A stretch of DNA of 64,000 nt from Paramecium octaurelia (GCA_905182995.1 CAJJDP010000150.1:186001-250000), one strand, 5' to 3'. Positions 1-12,961 are shown, counted from the stretch's first letter. A program made the numbers and translations. The notes: a model not told the origin generated them from the sequence alone.

Positions 1-1494
1 AAAAATGGAATCTTTGATATGCTTTTCAGATTTAAATCTAATATCATTTCCTAAAATAATTTGTATATTATTACAGTATACAAATTGCTAGGTAATAGTT
101 GTTACAATTTAGACATATCGAATTAATCTTGTCCCATGCAATCATTCCATAAGTACTCAAAATATCTTCTAATTTTTATTTGCAATTCTGAGTTAAAACC
201 TCTCACCCTCAAATATTTTTTCAAATCGTTCAAATCTAATCTTATTTGTTGTTCTTTCTTCTATATTGAATAGATGATTTATCCTATTGATGATACAAAA
301 AACCCGAATGTACAACAAGATACAATGGCTACAAATATTATCAATACTCTTTCATTCAAATTCTAAGGAGTAAAGTCTCCGTATCCAATTGTGGTCATAG
401 TTATTACACTCCAATAAAATGTGGTCAACTAAATTCATTTTACTATTTACGTAGCTTGTTATAAAATTAGCATCAACTAAATCTTCTTTGATAATCCAAG
501 AGACATCCTTATTTTGTTTCCCCACATAATATAGAAAACAACAAAATGTGTGTGCTTCAATTATTATCAAATAGATCAATCGGACTAAATCATAGACTGC
601 CCAATAATTGGTTGTCAATTCCAATTTATCCAGTATCAATCCTACTCTTTTTGGAACATCCAATATTTTTATTATCATAAATAGTGACAACAGATTGTTA
701 CCTTGCGAATCAAAAAAATAACCTAATGATATCACTATGATTATTGAATCAATTATGCATTCATTCGAATGATAAAAGTTTTTAATTATTTTATGTCTGT
801 CTGTCACCAAATAGCCTGCCTCATAATAACAACTATTTAATTTCACTAAAATGTCTATTAAATAACTGATAAAGGGAATTATCAGGAAGAAGATCTCGCT
901 TTGTTTGTAATTTTCTGGCTCTCTGCTATCGAAGTCAAAGGAGAATTTAATGGAACAATACAAAAAGTTAAAGTTTATCATTATAAGCAAGTAAACATTC
1001 CATATGAGAATACATGTTTATTCGGGCTTAAAAAGGAATTTACTATGGGAAAAGTATTCAAATAATGATTGTATAGTGTAATATTTGAGTATAGTTATTT
1101 ATAATATGTGTTAGAGCCTAGACTCTGGAGCTGCTTTCTATGATTAAATAATATTTACTATATATTTGAAGTAATCATGTTTCACATAAAAGCTAAAATC
1201 TGCTGCTTTATCTCCAATTATTTTAAACATGTTGGCATCCAAATATTTAAAATCCTATGGAAATATAGATTGTGTGATTAATGTAATAAACTTTATTATT
1301 CTGATGAAAACGTTTAGGGGGTTCGCCTTAGAAAATTACTAATTTTATTCAGATGTCTAAATATTTTGATATTTTGAAAATTGCAATGTTTTGAAGTAAG
1401 CTGGACAGGATTTTAATTGTCTCTAGCTTCTCATTGAATCTGATTTTTTCATTCCTTATAACAGTTCTCTATTAGAGTGTAATTCAGAGTTCAT
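1..1494 (-). CDS. EAG/CNG-type voltage-gated K+ channel, 3' end cut by window
   Basis: Membrane K+ channel of the six-transmembrane EAG/CNG/HCN group, a family strongly expanded in Paramecium. Reading from ATG at 1494, exon 1 is exactly 348 codons; a 22-nt intron at 429-450 then joins to the pore. Seen: S1 around residues 165-185 (LIWNVYLLIMI), further hydrophobic segments, an S4-S5-like stretch (WAVYDLVRLIYLII), then the pore helix and selectivity filter MTTIGYGDFTPQN at about residue 357, S6, and a C-linker with RGFNSELQIKIRRYFEYLW. The cyclic-nucleotide-binding domain expected next would lie outside the window. The N-terminus contains several TAA/TAG glutamines. The ATG at 1494 was chosen as the first in-frame ATG before protein-like sequence; the frame stays open upstream, so the start could be further out. 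It is divergent from the proline-repeat gene. The family is certain; ion selectivity and gating are inferred from the filter only. Confidence 0.9.
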
Positions 1495-2244
1495 CAAGTA
1501 TTGATATTTAATTAAATATTTTTGTAAATAAAGTACTAAGATAATTACTTAGATATAATCTAAATTCAGCATCATCAATATCTTTTAATTTCAGACATTA
1601 AGGTATTTTAATAGATAGAAACGAATTTTATCTATAACTATTACAATTGAGCTATTTTTTCTATTTTTTATATATGTCTTTTTAAATACTACTGATAATC
1701 AATAAATATTAAAAACTAGAGTATTGTAATTCATAACAAGGAGTAATAATTACAGTTCCATTGCAAATCATATACAGAGATTAAACGATCCATATAATTT
1801 AATTTTATAACAAAATACATGTTGAAATATACATACTTTAATCTTCTCGTAGGTATTCTTATAATGAAACACTGAGATTAAAAGCAAACAAAAAAGTTTA
1901 TTATGAAGTTAACAAATTGCTAATAAAATGAAATTACATATAAATAAATTAAATTCTATAAATTTTGTATAAACTTAACACAAGATTTATTCTCAACACC
2001 AGAAGAAAATAGTTTAAACCTCTAAGAACACACGCGTTATTCTTAATTTTGAACATTATTTTAGTATTAAATATTATAAGTGAAATATGTTTAATGACAT
2101 TTATTTACACATAGTTGGAATCCAGAAATGAAGAATACATTCAATGTTAAGGAACATATAAATTTGCATTATCTTTTTGGATTAAAAAAATAAATACTAA
2201 AGGGGATTATTTTCTCTAACTGCTTATAATATAAATAATTTAAA
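1495..2244. other. Divergent intergenic region
   Basis: About 750 bp between the divergent starts of the K+ channel (minus) and the proline-repeat gene (plus). AT-rich with frequent TGA; no convincing open frame or RNA gene. It probably holds both promoters. The same sequence appears again at 2821-3570 because of the contig overlap. Confidence 0.5.
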
Positions 2245-2427
2245 ATGCAATAAGAATAGGAATATCCTCAAAAAACAGCCATAGCTCCTTATTTAGCTTC
2301 TAATTGCGTTGGATATCACAAGGAATACCCGAAATCTTTGTATAAGCAAGTGTTTGAGCCTGACATTATAATGAAACCAAATTATAAAGCCATCAAAATA
2401 TTTGATCCTTAAGAACTTGTTAGACAT
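2245..2427 (+). other. Artefactual 5' fragment of the proline-repeat gene
   Basis: First 61 codons of the gene at 3571-7926, repeated because contig overlap 1 was not merged. It is cut by the N at 2428 and is not a separate gene. Confidence 0.9.
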
Positions 2428-2428
2428 N

Positions 2429-2820
2429 AATATGTGTTAGAGCCTAGACTCTGGAGCTGCTTTCTATGATTAAATAATATTTACTATATATTTGAAGTAA
2501 TCATGTTTCACATAAAAGCTAAAATCTGCTGCTTTATCTCCAATTATTTTAAACATGTTGGCATCCAAATATTTAAAATCCTATGGAAATATAGATTGTG
2601 TGATTAATGTAATAAACTTTATTATTCTGATGAAAACGTTTAGGGGGTTCGCCTTAGAAAATTACTAATTTTATTCAGATGTCTAAATATTTTGATATTT
2701 TGAAAATTGCAATGTTTTGAAGTAAGCTGGACAGGATTTTAATTGTCTCTAGCTTCTCATTGAATCTGATTTTTTCATTCCTTATAACAGTTCTCTATTA
2801 GAGTGTAATTCAGAGTTCAT
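2429..2820 (-). other. Artefactual 5' fragment of the K+ channel
   Basis: Second copy of the first exon start (ATG at 2820) of the channel at 1-1494, cut at the N. Same overlap artefact. Confidence 0.9.
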
Positions 2821-3570
2821 CAAGTATTGATATTTAATTAAATATTTTTGTAAATAAAGTACTAAGATAATTACTTAGATATAATCTAAATTCAGCATCA
2901 TCAATATCTTTTAATTTCAGACATTAAGGTATTTTAATAGATAGAAACGAATTTTATCTATAACTATTACAATTGAGCTATTTTTTCTATTTTTTATATA
3001 TGTCTTTTTAAATACTACTGATAATCAATAAATATTAAAAACTAGAGTATTGTAATTCATAACAAGGAGTAATAATTACAGTTCCATTGCAAATCATATA
3101 CAGAGATTAAACGATCCATATAATTTAATTTTATAACAAAATACATGTTGAAATATACATACTTTAATCTTCTCGTAGGTATTCTTATAATGAAACACTG
3201 AGATTAAAAGCAAACAAAAAAGTTTATTATGAAGTTAACAAATTGCTAATAAAATGAAATTACATATAAATAAATTAAATTCTATAAATTTTGTATAAAC
3301 TTAACACAAGATTTATTCTCAACACCAGAAGAAAATAGTTTAAACCTCTAAGAACACACGCGTTATTCTTAATTTTGAACATTATTTTAGTATTAAATAT
3401 TATAAGTGAAATATGTTTAATGACATTTATTTACACATAGTTGGAATCCAGAAATGAAGAATACATTCAATGTTAAGGAACATATAAATTTGCATTATCT
3501 TTTTGGATTAAAAAAATAAATACTAAAGGGGATTATTTTCTCTAACTGCTTATAATATAAATAATTTAAA

Positions 3571-6500
3571 ATGCAATAAGAATAGGAATATCCTCAAAAA
3601 ACAGCCATAGCTCCTTATTTAGCTTCTAATTGCGTTGGATATCACAAGGAATACCCGAAATCTTTGTATAAGCAAGTGTTTGAGCCTGACATTATAATGA
3701 AACCAAATTATAAAGCCATCAAAATATTTGATCCTTAAGAACTTGTTAGACATTTACAAAAGAATTTTCCTTTAATTAGGAAAAACATATTGTAGTTCGA
3801 AGATTAGATGAAAAAATTAAATCAAACCTTTGGACATATGATCGTTAATGGTAAGGCATTTTGAAATATATTAGGTTTTCATATTGATGATTTCTTGAAA
3901 AAATTCTTTTTTGTATTGGATAAACGATTGCATAAGTTCTTTGATCACCTTGATTAGCATGTTTTCAAATTGGATGGAAAATAAGTATAAGTACTAATTC
4001 CAGGTGATTACCGAATTGGAGACACTCGACAGCATATTAGATAAAAATTAATAGATATGTCAAACGATCTTGTGACTAAGTTTGCTTCCAGAAAAACTCC
4101 ACAAGAATATGATAGAGAAGTTATAAAAAAAATTGATCAAATCCTCAGAGTCTATGAATTATTGAAGTATGATTAAGGATGGCATTTTATCATTAATATC
4201 ACTAAATTTAATCTAGAGGATCTACTGGAGAGGGTTTGCAGCAATGAACTCACCTAATTTTAAAAAATAGATGAATTGATTGAATCCATGTTTCTTATTT
4301 CAATGAAATAAATTAAGGATGCTACAGAACATGAAAATACAAGTCCACTCTTTGTTTTTAATAAGGATGTTGTGTTGTCTAAGTAATTCTATTATTTTAT
4401 CCTCAAGATTTCATTCAATTATCAATGATAGATCAGATCCCTAAATGTCCACTGATGATTTGTATTACGTTAGTAAAACTGTGTGTATGAGAGATAGAAG
4501 AATCATTTACAACGAGTTTTATAATTAAATTAATAAGGAACTTAAAGAAATTGCTCCTGAATATTTCTAATTTGCTACAACAGAAAAAAGCGAATATTAG
4601 AAGAAAAGAGAGGAACTTCATAAAAAATTATTAAAAACGTAAAACGATTGGGAATCTTTAAAGGAAGATGAAAATTACTATCTAATTTAAGAGGATCGAA
4701 TCAATGAAGAAGATTTAAGAAAAGTTCCCTTGACAAGTGAGCAGTAGTTACAATAGTTGTAAAAATTAAATCTCTTCGCAAATAAAGCTTCCAATCTATA
4801 ATATGATGCAGTCAGTTTGTTTAAGGAAATCTTGGATCACAAAGATGAGTCAAAAGTCTTAATTGAAACCAAACTCTAAGAGGCTTTGGATAAGGCAAAA
4901 TAATATTATACCAAAATGACACCTGGCAGAACGCCATCCTCAAATTAAATTAAATAACACGTAGACAGTCTTTATAGTGAATTAACTAATTTATTAAACT
5001 CAGATATCTCTAAGTTTTAAGGATAAATGTCATAAACTGATAAATCTGTTGAACAATAACTTGCTAAAAACAAACAAAATCCTTATTTATAATAAGTATA
5101 AAAAGAACTTCAAAAGTAACAACATGTTAGAGATCACATGTAAAAAGAACAAGAAAATGAAATGAAAAGAAGATCTGAATTAGTCAACGATTAGATTGAT
5201 TTGATGATAAGATAATAGCAATAGCGAGAGCTCTTTAAAGAAAATTAATCAACGAGACCAACTTAACCTGTAAATACTGGTAAAATCATGGAAGGTAGTT
5301 CTATTACAAATGAACTTTATTATTAAAAAGTAGTTGCAAACTATCCAAAACCGCAGGCCGATTAAGGTAAATATGAAAAAATAATAAATAACAACTATGC
5401 TGAATAAATTCATAGCTTGAATAGAGGGGTCTATATTGGCTAGACGCCAGAACATTATGTTGATATAATTTTGGGCCCAACAAAGTTGAGAGAGGAGCAA
5501 AAAAAACCAGATCCTAGACATTAACCATCTAAGGATCCGCCTATAAAACTAGAACCACCTAAAGATGTCTAAAAACCAGAACCATCTAAAAAGCCTGAAC
5601 CTCCTAAATAAGATCCACCCAAAAAGTCTGATCCTCCTCCTAAAGAAACCCAAAAACCAGAACCGACTAAAAAGCAAGAACCTCCCAAAGACCCCCCTAA
5701 AAAAAACGATGCTCCTCCTAAAGAAACCTAAAAGCCAGAACCACCTAAAAAGCAAGAACCTCCCAAAGCACCTCCTAATAAAGTCGATCCTCCTCCTAAA
5801 GAAATCTAAAAGCCAGAACCACCTAAAAAGCCAGAACCTCCCAAAGACCCTCCTAAAAAAGTCGATCCTCCTCCTAAAGAAACCTAAAAGCCAGAACCAC
5901 CTAAAAAGCCAGAACCTCCCAAAGACCCTCCTAAAAAACAAGATGCTCCTCCTAAAGAAATCTAAAAGCCAGAACCACCTAAAAAGCCAGAACCTCCCAA
6001 AGACCCTCCTAAAAAAAACGATGCTCCTCCTAAAGAAATCTAAAAGCCAGAACCGCCTAAAAAGCAAGAACCTCCCAAAGCACCCGATCCTCCTCCTAAA
6101 GAAATCTAAAAACCTGAACCACCTAAAAAGCCAGAACCTCCCAAAGACCCTCCTAAAAAACAAGATGCTCCTCCTAAAGAAATCTAAAAGTAAGAACCGC
6201 CTAAAAGCAAGAACCTCCCAAAGACCCTCCTAAAAAACAAGATGCTCCTCCTAAAGAAATCTAAAAGCCAGAACCGCCTAAAAAGCAAGAACCTCCAAAA
6301 GACCCTCCTAAAAAAAACGATGCTCCTCCTAAAGAAATCCAAAAACCAGCACACCCCGAAAAAACTGATCCTCCTTAAAAAAAGCCTGAAAGTCATCCTG
6401 ACCCTTAAGAACAAAATCCAAATATGAAAGATCCTTATGCAATTCATTTTCCTGATGATGATCTTGATGATAATTTTGAGAGTGACTCTTTTAAAAATGA

Positions 6501-7926
6501 CTAACCACCATATAGAGGTATATTTAGAAAAATAATATAGGACCTGATCTATATGGATAGCCCTTGAAAAAACCTGGTAGCGGCTTTGATTTCGATATTG
6601 ATGATATTGAGAAACCTGGAGATGTGCTATAACCTGGCGATGAAGGAGAGGAGATTGATTAGATTCTTATAACCCCAGAAATTTTGCCCTAAATAAATAA
6701 GTTTACTAAAGGAACAAAATATGGAAAAAGTATGCAAATTAAAATTTAAGAATTTAATTCTTTTGATTTTGTAATTTAATTATTTGAAGATTTTATCATT
6801 TAAGATGAGGCTTACTTTTTAGATTTTGATGAAACAGGATAGGCATTTTTCATTTTTGAAAAAATTATTAATAAAGAAGAAGCTTAAGATGAGATAACAT
6901 AATTAGATTAGTATATATAGGAGAAATTTTTTGAAAGAACTGGAAGACAAAACTATGGTGAATAAAGAAACTTCTTCCCATTTGAAGATAACCCATATTC
7001 GTTTTATTTAGTTGAAAAGGATCCCCTTTAAAAATAATTAATATTATATTACGATGAATAGCCAAAAGATGATTAAACGGGGGAGGAATTTCTAGACTTT
7101 TTGAGCATATTCCAATAGCTTTTCTCATGTGATGATTTTGAAGTTTCTCAAGTGGTTCTTCCACTTTAATCAAAAAAAAAACTTGATTCATTTGGAGCAG
7201 ATGGCAAATATATTAAGTACATGATGACAGTTTTTACACTGATTTACGAGCAATAAACTCTTTAGACTGACATAATTATTAATGATGACACAATTGCAAG
7301 AGCATTTTGGGCTTTACATTAAAATACTGAATTATACTAACTAATGCAAGATAATGAGGATGATGTTAGAACTACCTTTATTGACATATTAGATTAGGCA
7401 CAAAAGAATGATAAAACTGTGTCAATTACACCTATAGAGGAGTTATACTCAAAAGAAGGACTTCAAAATTTATAATATGTAAATATTATACATTAGTTTT
7501 TAGCAAGTTTAACAGTTTTATGAAAACTTCCTATCTAATAAGATTATAAAATAAGCCTTTTTGTCAATAGATATTGTGATTTAAGAATAATAATAAAAGT
7601 ATTGTATGTATGTTCATCTACAGAAAGTAGCACAACTTAATTTTCTAAAGGTACATTTCATTAAATTTATTTAGATATTTACGCTATAAAACTATGGAGA
7701 ATTCAATTCATAAATTCTTAACTTTTTATTGTATGATGATGGCTTATTTACATAAAAGCTTTACATCGATTTCTCAAGACATAACTTCTTTTAAGAATAT
7801 AGCGAAGTTACACTTGGAGCATTTTACTATCTTGTAGTTAAGAAAAATTTAAAACCCGAAGAAGCTATGGCTAATTTAGTATTTTCACTAGTTCCATATA
7901 ATCTAATTTTAACTTAATAAGATTGA
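3571..7926 (+). CDS. Large proline-repeat protein, frame broken once inside the repeat
   Basis: Unrecognised protein of about 1,410 residues if one missing base is allowed. From ATG 3571 the frame runs through introns of 24 nt (near 3850), 25 nt (near 4382), 23 nt (near 6518), 25 nt (near 7479) and probably 24 nt (near 7650) to TGA at 7924. The N-terminal 300 residues are charged and helical, followed by a glutamine-rich coiled-coil-like region (TAA/TAG glutamines), a Pro/Lys/Glu repeat array at 5540-6370, an acidic stretch (FPDDDLDDNFESDSF) and a C-terminal region of about 430 residues rich in Phe, Asp and Gln. One unit of the array is 77 instead of 78 bp, shifting the frame by one; downstream sequence is clearly coding in the new frame. 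Either a sequencing error in an A-run or a real frameshift. No catalytic motif seen; the design suggests a structural or cytoskeletal protein, which is inference only. Confidence 0.75.
5540..6370 (+). repeat. 78-bp tandem repeat coding a 26-residue proline-rich unit
   Basis: Ten units can be phased on the string AAAGAAA[C/T]C, starting at 5642, 5720, 5798, 5876, 5954, 6032, 6098, 6176, 6253 and 6331. Spacing is 78 bp except 66 bp (6032 to 6098, a clean four-codon loss) and 77 bp (6176 to 6253, a one-base loss in an A-run near 6202). The unit reads roughly PKEIQKPEPPKK[P/Q]EPPK then DPPKK[N/V/Q]DAP. A degenerate unit precedes it. The first five units differ by only a few bases, pointing to recent unequal exchange or slippage. 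Confidence 0.9.
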
Positions 7927-8513
7927 TTTTATTAAATAAGAAATAAATATGCTAATTTATGAAAAAATCAGTTAAGAAAATTTCTATTTCTTTTTATGAA
8001 ATTAAACATTATTTTTCCATTTTTTTTTATAAAACCATATGATAAATTCAATTATCTTAGTTATGTCAAATAAAATTATTGTCCTTTGCAAATCCTCAAA
8101 CTACATTAATTACAAAAATGACCCTTAATGGAAATCACTTTGACACATTAAATATTGTTAATGCATCAACTTAAAGAGAAACATGATTAAACAAATTGGT
8201 TTTATAATATTTACTTAAGGTGTTGAATACGAGAAGATCTTTAAGTGTTTCAGAATAATGTAATTAAGGAATAAACACGGATTATAAGATTTCATATTAT
8301 TTTCATTTTTTATTGTGAAATAAATTGAATTTTTACAGAAAAGGAATGTTTCTTTTAAAAAATATCACTTTTTGAATTCATTATTGTTAATTTTTAATTA
8401 TGATAGTTTAGGATAATTTTGAAGTGGTTTCATTAATTACCTCAACCCTTTTGATAATAGGTAATATAACAACTTTTTAATTAATTAATTCAAATTCAAA
8501 AAAAAATAGAAAA
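7927..8513. other. Intergenic, no gene seen
   Basis: 587 bp between two plus-strand genes. All six frames meet TGA within about 45 codons and no intron arrangement I tried gave a protein-like product. Confidence 0.5.
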
Positions 8514-11500
8514 ATGGACTTCATCGTAAAAATTGGTATTGATGGTCATTAGTTCTTATTGACTCTACCACCTGAAAATAAACGGTATTTAATACAAATA
8601 TCTTAGGTTACAATACCTATAAGAATAAATTTAAAATGAAACAAAAGTAGAAGTGAAGAATTAATTACTTCTTACTAAAAAAGGAGTAAGACTGGAAGAT
8701 TTAAACTAATTTGATATAGATTAATAATTGCAATAAACTGTTTAATAATTTCCAGATGAATAAAAGTTTTATGTAATAAATTCTATAATATTGGAATAGA
8801 CAATTTATTTATTCGATCTAAGTGAAAATCCAGAACAGGTTTCGTTTCCATTCCCTAAATATGAGCCTAAAATGGACCTAAAATAGTTGTTACTGTCAGA
8901 ATAAGCAAAAGAAACATTAATAAATTTGAACACAAACATCCTTAATCATGAGAAAATATTTTTTTAGCATTTACAAAACTTAAAGAATAAATATATACCT
9001 TATTAACAAAAAGTGAAATAGTTAGAAAAGATTGGGCAAGACTTGGAAAATCAAATATAGTCATTTGATATTGTATTAAAAATGAGTAGGACTACATATA
9101 AGATAACAAAGGCAAAGAAAGAGGAGCTGACAAAAAAATAAAAAGAATCATTAGAAAGAAATCTATAAACAGTGAAAAAATTTGATGACAGTTTGGAGTA
9201 GTTAAAAAAAATAGAATTACATGCTGCTTTGCAAACAAATTCATAAAAATATTTAAGTGATATCTATTATAAACCAGAATCCATGTTGAAATGGAAAAAT
9301 AGTTGTTTAAATACTTAATAAAATTTAAAATAAAAAATTGACAAATTGACCTAAGCTATATCAAAATCAAAATAGAAGATTAAAAACGAAAAAACTGAAA
9401 ACATGACTCAATGCTTATCAAGTTATAAAGCAAATTAACAATAATATTAATAATTCATCCAAGAAAATAAATCGCTATTATAATCTGTGGTCTAATCCAC
9501 TATTGATGGTAAAAAGTATTTATATAATAAGAATACAATACCTTAAGACAATATATGATTGATTTTTCCTAGGACATTAATGATGAACCAGCTATGTACT
9601 ATTTATCTTAGTTTGAATTGTCTTAAGAGCAATTAAAGTAATTTGAAGATGCTGTTATTCATTTAGGCGATCATTTAGAGAAAAGTATCTTATTTCCACA
9701 TAATCTTAGCTAAATAAGTATTTATGTAATTCAACTAATTAAAATAATAAAATATGTCTAAGATTTTGAAAGTTTTTTAAAACTTAAGAGCTCTCGACAA
9801 GGAATTTGAATAACACAATGAAAAAATCAAACAATATGATGAAGAGGTGGAGAAAATGGAGAAAGATTTTTCATACCTTTTAAATCCTGTTTTGTTGCCA
9901 TAGGCTTATTAATAGGCATTAATAGAAACTAGTAGAAGGAAAGAATTTAGAGATATTTTTGATAAGAAAATTAAATCTTTAATGTCCTTGATAGATCAAG
10001 AAAAGGATAAAAGGAAGAAATTTTTATAATAATATGGTAGAATTTTGCCTTAAGATTTTATTGGACAATTAAAAAATTTGACTCCATCAATTCAAATCAT
10101 AAATGCTTTTGTAGATGCTGAATTACCAAATATAACTGGTTTGCACACAGATACTTTTAAGAAACGATAGGAAAATGATTTTGATTAATTGAAATAATAA
10201 ATAGAGGATTTAAATCAGCAATGTAAACAAACTCATCTATTCTATTAAGAGAAAACAACTAAAAAGTCTTCTACATATATTGAATTACTCTAATTGACAG
10301 CAAAGAATTCTATGAAAATGTTTATTTAAAGAGCGGAAAACAAACCATTATCATCAATAGATGTTAATACAGATAAATCTTAAAGAGAAAATGATTCAAA
10401 ACTTATAAACTTAAAAAATGAATTTAGCGAATAAATAAATAATTAAAGACAAGAATATGAGAAGTTGAAGATTAAACTTTAAAAGCAGGAATAAGATTTT
10501 GAATCAAAATTAGTGGAAATTGATACCAAAAATAGTTTAATTGCAGAACTTTAGTAAAAATTAGAATTTGTATAAAATAACACAGTTAAATTAAAAGATG
10601 ATTTAAATAAATTTGTCAGTAAATGTGAGAACTTGGAAATTAATCTAATATAGAAGAATAGTGAAATATCTAAATTACAATAATTGTAAAAATAACTCAA
10701 TGATTAATTAACGTAATCAAAGTAAATTTAACAAGATTTACTCAAGCATAAATAATCAATCTAATAATAATATGAGAATCAGAATGATTAAATCAATGAA
10801 TTGGATTTATTGAATAAATAATACTTAAAATAAGTGTAGGATTATTACTCTTAGGTAGAGACAGTATAAAATGAAAATGAAAAAATGAGATAGAAAATAA
10901 AGATGGTGGAATTGGAAAGAGATAATAAATCAATAGAATTGGAAAAATAGATTCAAGTCTATAATGAATTGTTAGAAGATTATATAGAAAAGAATTCGAG
11001 ATTGGAAAATTTGAGTGAAGAATAAGAAAAAAAAGTCCAAAAGGACTAAAAATTAGAAGAGGTTTGCAGGTCACTTTAAAATAAAATAGACAATTTGGAT
11101 TTAGCTCTTTAATAAAAGAATAATGAAATAATTTCATTGAAAAATCAAGACTAATTACAATTATTGAAATAACAGGATGATTTTAATTAAATTTAATTAC
11201 AATATGAGGATAAAATTAACTGTTTAACTTAGGAGAATTTAGAGATGACAATATAACTTTAATCTTTAAAGGGTTAAATTGAATATTTAAATTAAAAATA
11301 GAAATCTGACAATATTATTGAAGTTCAATAAAAACTCAAATTATCTGATCCTTAATTTTAATTTGATTTGTCAAGCATTTAAATTGGCAAATAGAGCATA
11401 TTCATACCAGCTTAAAATGATGTTTATGTTCCATTAATATTGAAGAACATCTAGGTTTCAAACATTTCAGATGACTCTTTATCAAACACTAGCATAGATA

Positions 11501-11731
11501 CATCAATCAAATAAAAATTATATAGAGTTTAATTAGCCTCAATCCCATAGACGTTAAGAGAATTCATTATGTAATTGATATCTAATTTTTAGTGATACTG
11601 GCTTACTGTTCATATCAGAGGTTAGTAACATCACAGAGACAGAAGAGTACTTTTAGATTAGTGTGAAACAACCAAATTATATTATAGGATTCGAAGGTTA
11701 GGACAACCAGATCAAAAGTTTTACTCTTTGA
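8514..11731 (+). CDS. ATG11: ATG11/FIP200-like autophagy scaffold
   Basis: Likely scaffold of the autophagy initiation complex (the ATG11 / RB1CC1-FIP200 family), which organises the ATG1/ULK kinase and binds cargo receptors through its C-terminal claw. Start ATG 8514; introns of 22 nt (near 8590), 23 nt (near 9510), 25 nt (near 9694) and 22 nt (near 11571) give exactly 1,041 codons. Residues 1-110 look like the family's N-terminal ubiquitin-like domain (begins MDFIVKIGIDGHQFLLTL, ends TIYLFDLSENP). Residues about 150-915 are almost entirely coiled coil, very rich in Gln, Lys and Glu. Residues about 925-1041 resemble the claw: QIGKQSIFIPA, then YVPL, GLLFISEV, ending PNYIIGFEG. The assignment rests on architecture and local resemblance, not on a catalytic motif; another long coiled-coil protein is the alternative. 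Confidence 0.6.
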
Positions 11732-11803
11732 AAAATAATTCATTTTTAAGATTAATGTATATGTATTTAATTAAATGTTGTCCTGACTTTTCTCAAGGTA
11801 AAG

Positions 11804-12197
11804 ATGAGTTGCCAATAAAAAAATTTACTGCTTCAAATTTCTTCTTATATTCAATAACCATATTGATATTGGACATTAAATTTAGAAATCCAGTAATCTT
11901 TAAATTATAATACAAAATTTTAATTAAATTTATTAACGAATTCCCATAAATTAGATATAAATTTTTCATCTTTCTTATGTTTGCCATGTAAAGGTTAAAA
12001 ACAAGAATTCTTTTACATTGTTGAAGTTGCGCAATTCTAAATATAGTTTTATTTAGATGTACTTAGTTGAAAATCAATAAAAGCCCAAAAAGATGAACTT
12101 AGAAATTTGTTTTTTATTTAATATGACTGTTATGTTATTATACATTTTGAAGAAATCCACATAATTAATACATTATGGTGGGATTAATAAAATCTGA
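11804..12197 (+). pseudogene. Possible small gene or remnant with one in-frame TGA
   Basis: From ATG 11804 a frame continues to TGA at 12195-12197 if one 25-nt intron (12059-12083) is removed, giving 123 codons in register. It includes a CxxC (LCLPC) and the run GQKQEFFYIVEVAQFQ, which look coding. However a TGA lies in frame at 11864-11866, and the end is only 2 bp from the next gene's ATG. It could be a decayed gene, a gene with a sequencing error, or chance. Low confidence. Confidence 0.22.
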
Positions 12198-12199
12198 AA

Positions 12200-12961
12200 A
12201 TGAATAAAACTTTAAAATTTAATAGACGATTATAGCAGCCTTCAGAATAGATGGGATTTTGTGTACGATGCTTTAGTTTCATTCCAATAAATGAAATAGA
12301 CTCTCACTGTCTTAGTTGCATGGAAAATAAAAGAAATATTGAATGCTATTCTGATAATATTTCGTTTTAATTGGAGCATATAAATTAAGTAGCTTAGAAT
12401 GGTATGGAAAAATGTGAACAAGGTTCTGAAAAGTCAAAGTATTTAATTAGAATTTAAGAACTTTGTAAACAGATAGAAGGCATAAAATGCTATAATATGT
12501 TAAGTGTAAAAAAACTTGAAGATATGGAAAGCGAAGTAAAAGTCTTACTTTCTTACTCTCCGCAATCTATGAGTGTTATAATGATGCTAACAAGATTAGA
12601 ATCTCTATTAAAAGAAAAGTTAGAATTATAACATAAACGTAAGCAAATCACATACAATTCCTTATCTTAAAACAGCACAGCTCGATTAAAGACTGAATAA
12701 AACATGAGTGAGAATACCAATTCAATCTATGATTACAGAAAATTTTAAACTGAAAATAATCCAAAATAATCTCTGGAGTTCAAAAGGAATTTCTATTCTA
12801 AATGCCTTGAAATGAAAGTAAAATTGCCCAAAAACCATCCAGCCTAATAAATTTTAGTTTAAGACCTCTACAACTTTGTGATTAGCAAAAATTACAACAA
12901 TGAATAGGCTGTAAATTTTATCAAGAAATGTTTTAGGGAATATCAAATTAATTAAATATGA
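12200..12961 (+). CDS. Small protein with N-terminal C2HC-type zinc finger
   Basis: 253 residues, no intron. An N-terminal knuckle at residues 19-40 reads CVRCFSFIPINEIDSHCLSC, that is CxxC-x(11)-HCLSC, with spacing like UBZ4/C2HC fingers that bind ubiquitin or nucleic acid. The rest is helical and charged, with a probable coiled coil around residues 70-145 (VKKLEDMESEVKVLLSY). The C-terminal 60 residues (LPKNHPAQQILVQDLYNFV) look folded but unrecognised. Convergent with the AGC kinase 160 bp downstream. Function unknown; a ubiquitin- or DNA-binding adaptor is a guess from the finger. The gene lies wholly inside overlap 2, so it appears twice although only one is real. Confidence 0.7.

Larger units (their letters stand above)
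1103..3753. repeat. Unmerged contig overlap 1 (1,325 bp twice, N at 2428)
   Basis: Bases 1103-2427 and 2429-3753 read the same and are separated by a single N. The left copy continues uniquely to the left and the right copy continues uniquely to the right, as expected for two contig ends that overlap but were joined instead of merged. The repeated segment holds the 5' part of the K+ channel, the intergenic region and the first 61 codons of the proline-repeat gene. Confidence 0.95.

Noticed and set aside
1103-3753. Real tandem segmental duplication
   Set aside because: A single N at each of five joints, no difference seen between copies, and one-sided unique continuation all favour an assembly artefact.
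5549-6447. Long minus-strand frame rich in Phe, Arg and Trp, and a Lys/Leu-rich plus-strand frame over the same bases
   Set aside because: They are other-frame and antisense readings of the proline repeat array; the periodic residues follow the 78-bp unit.
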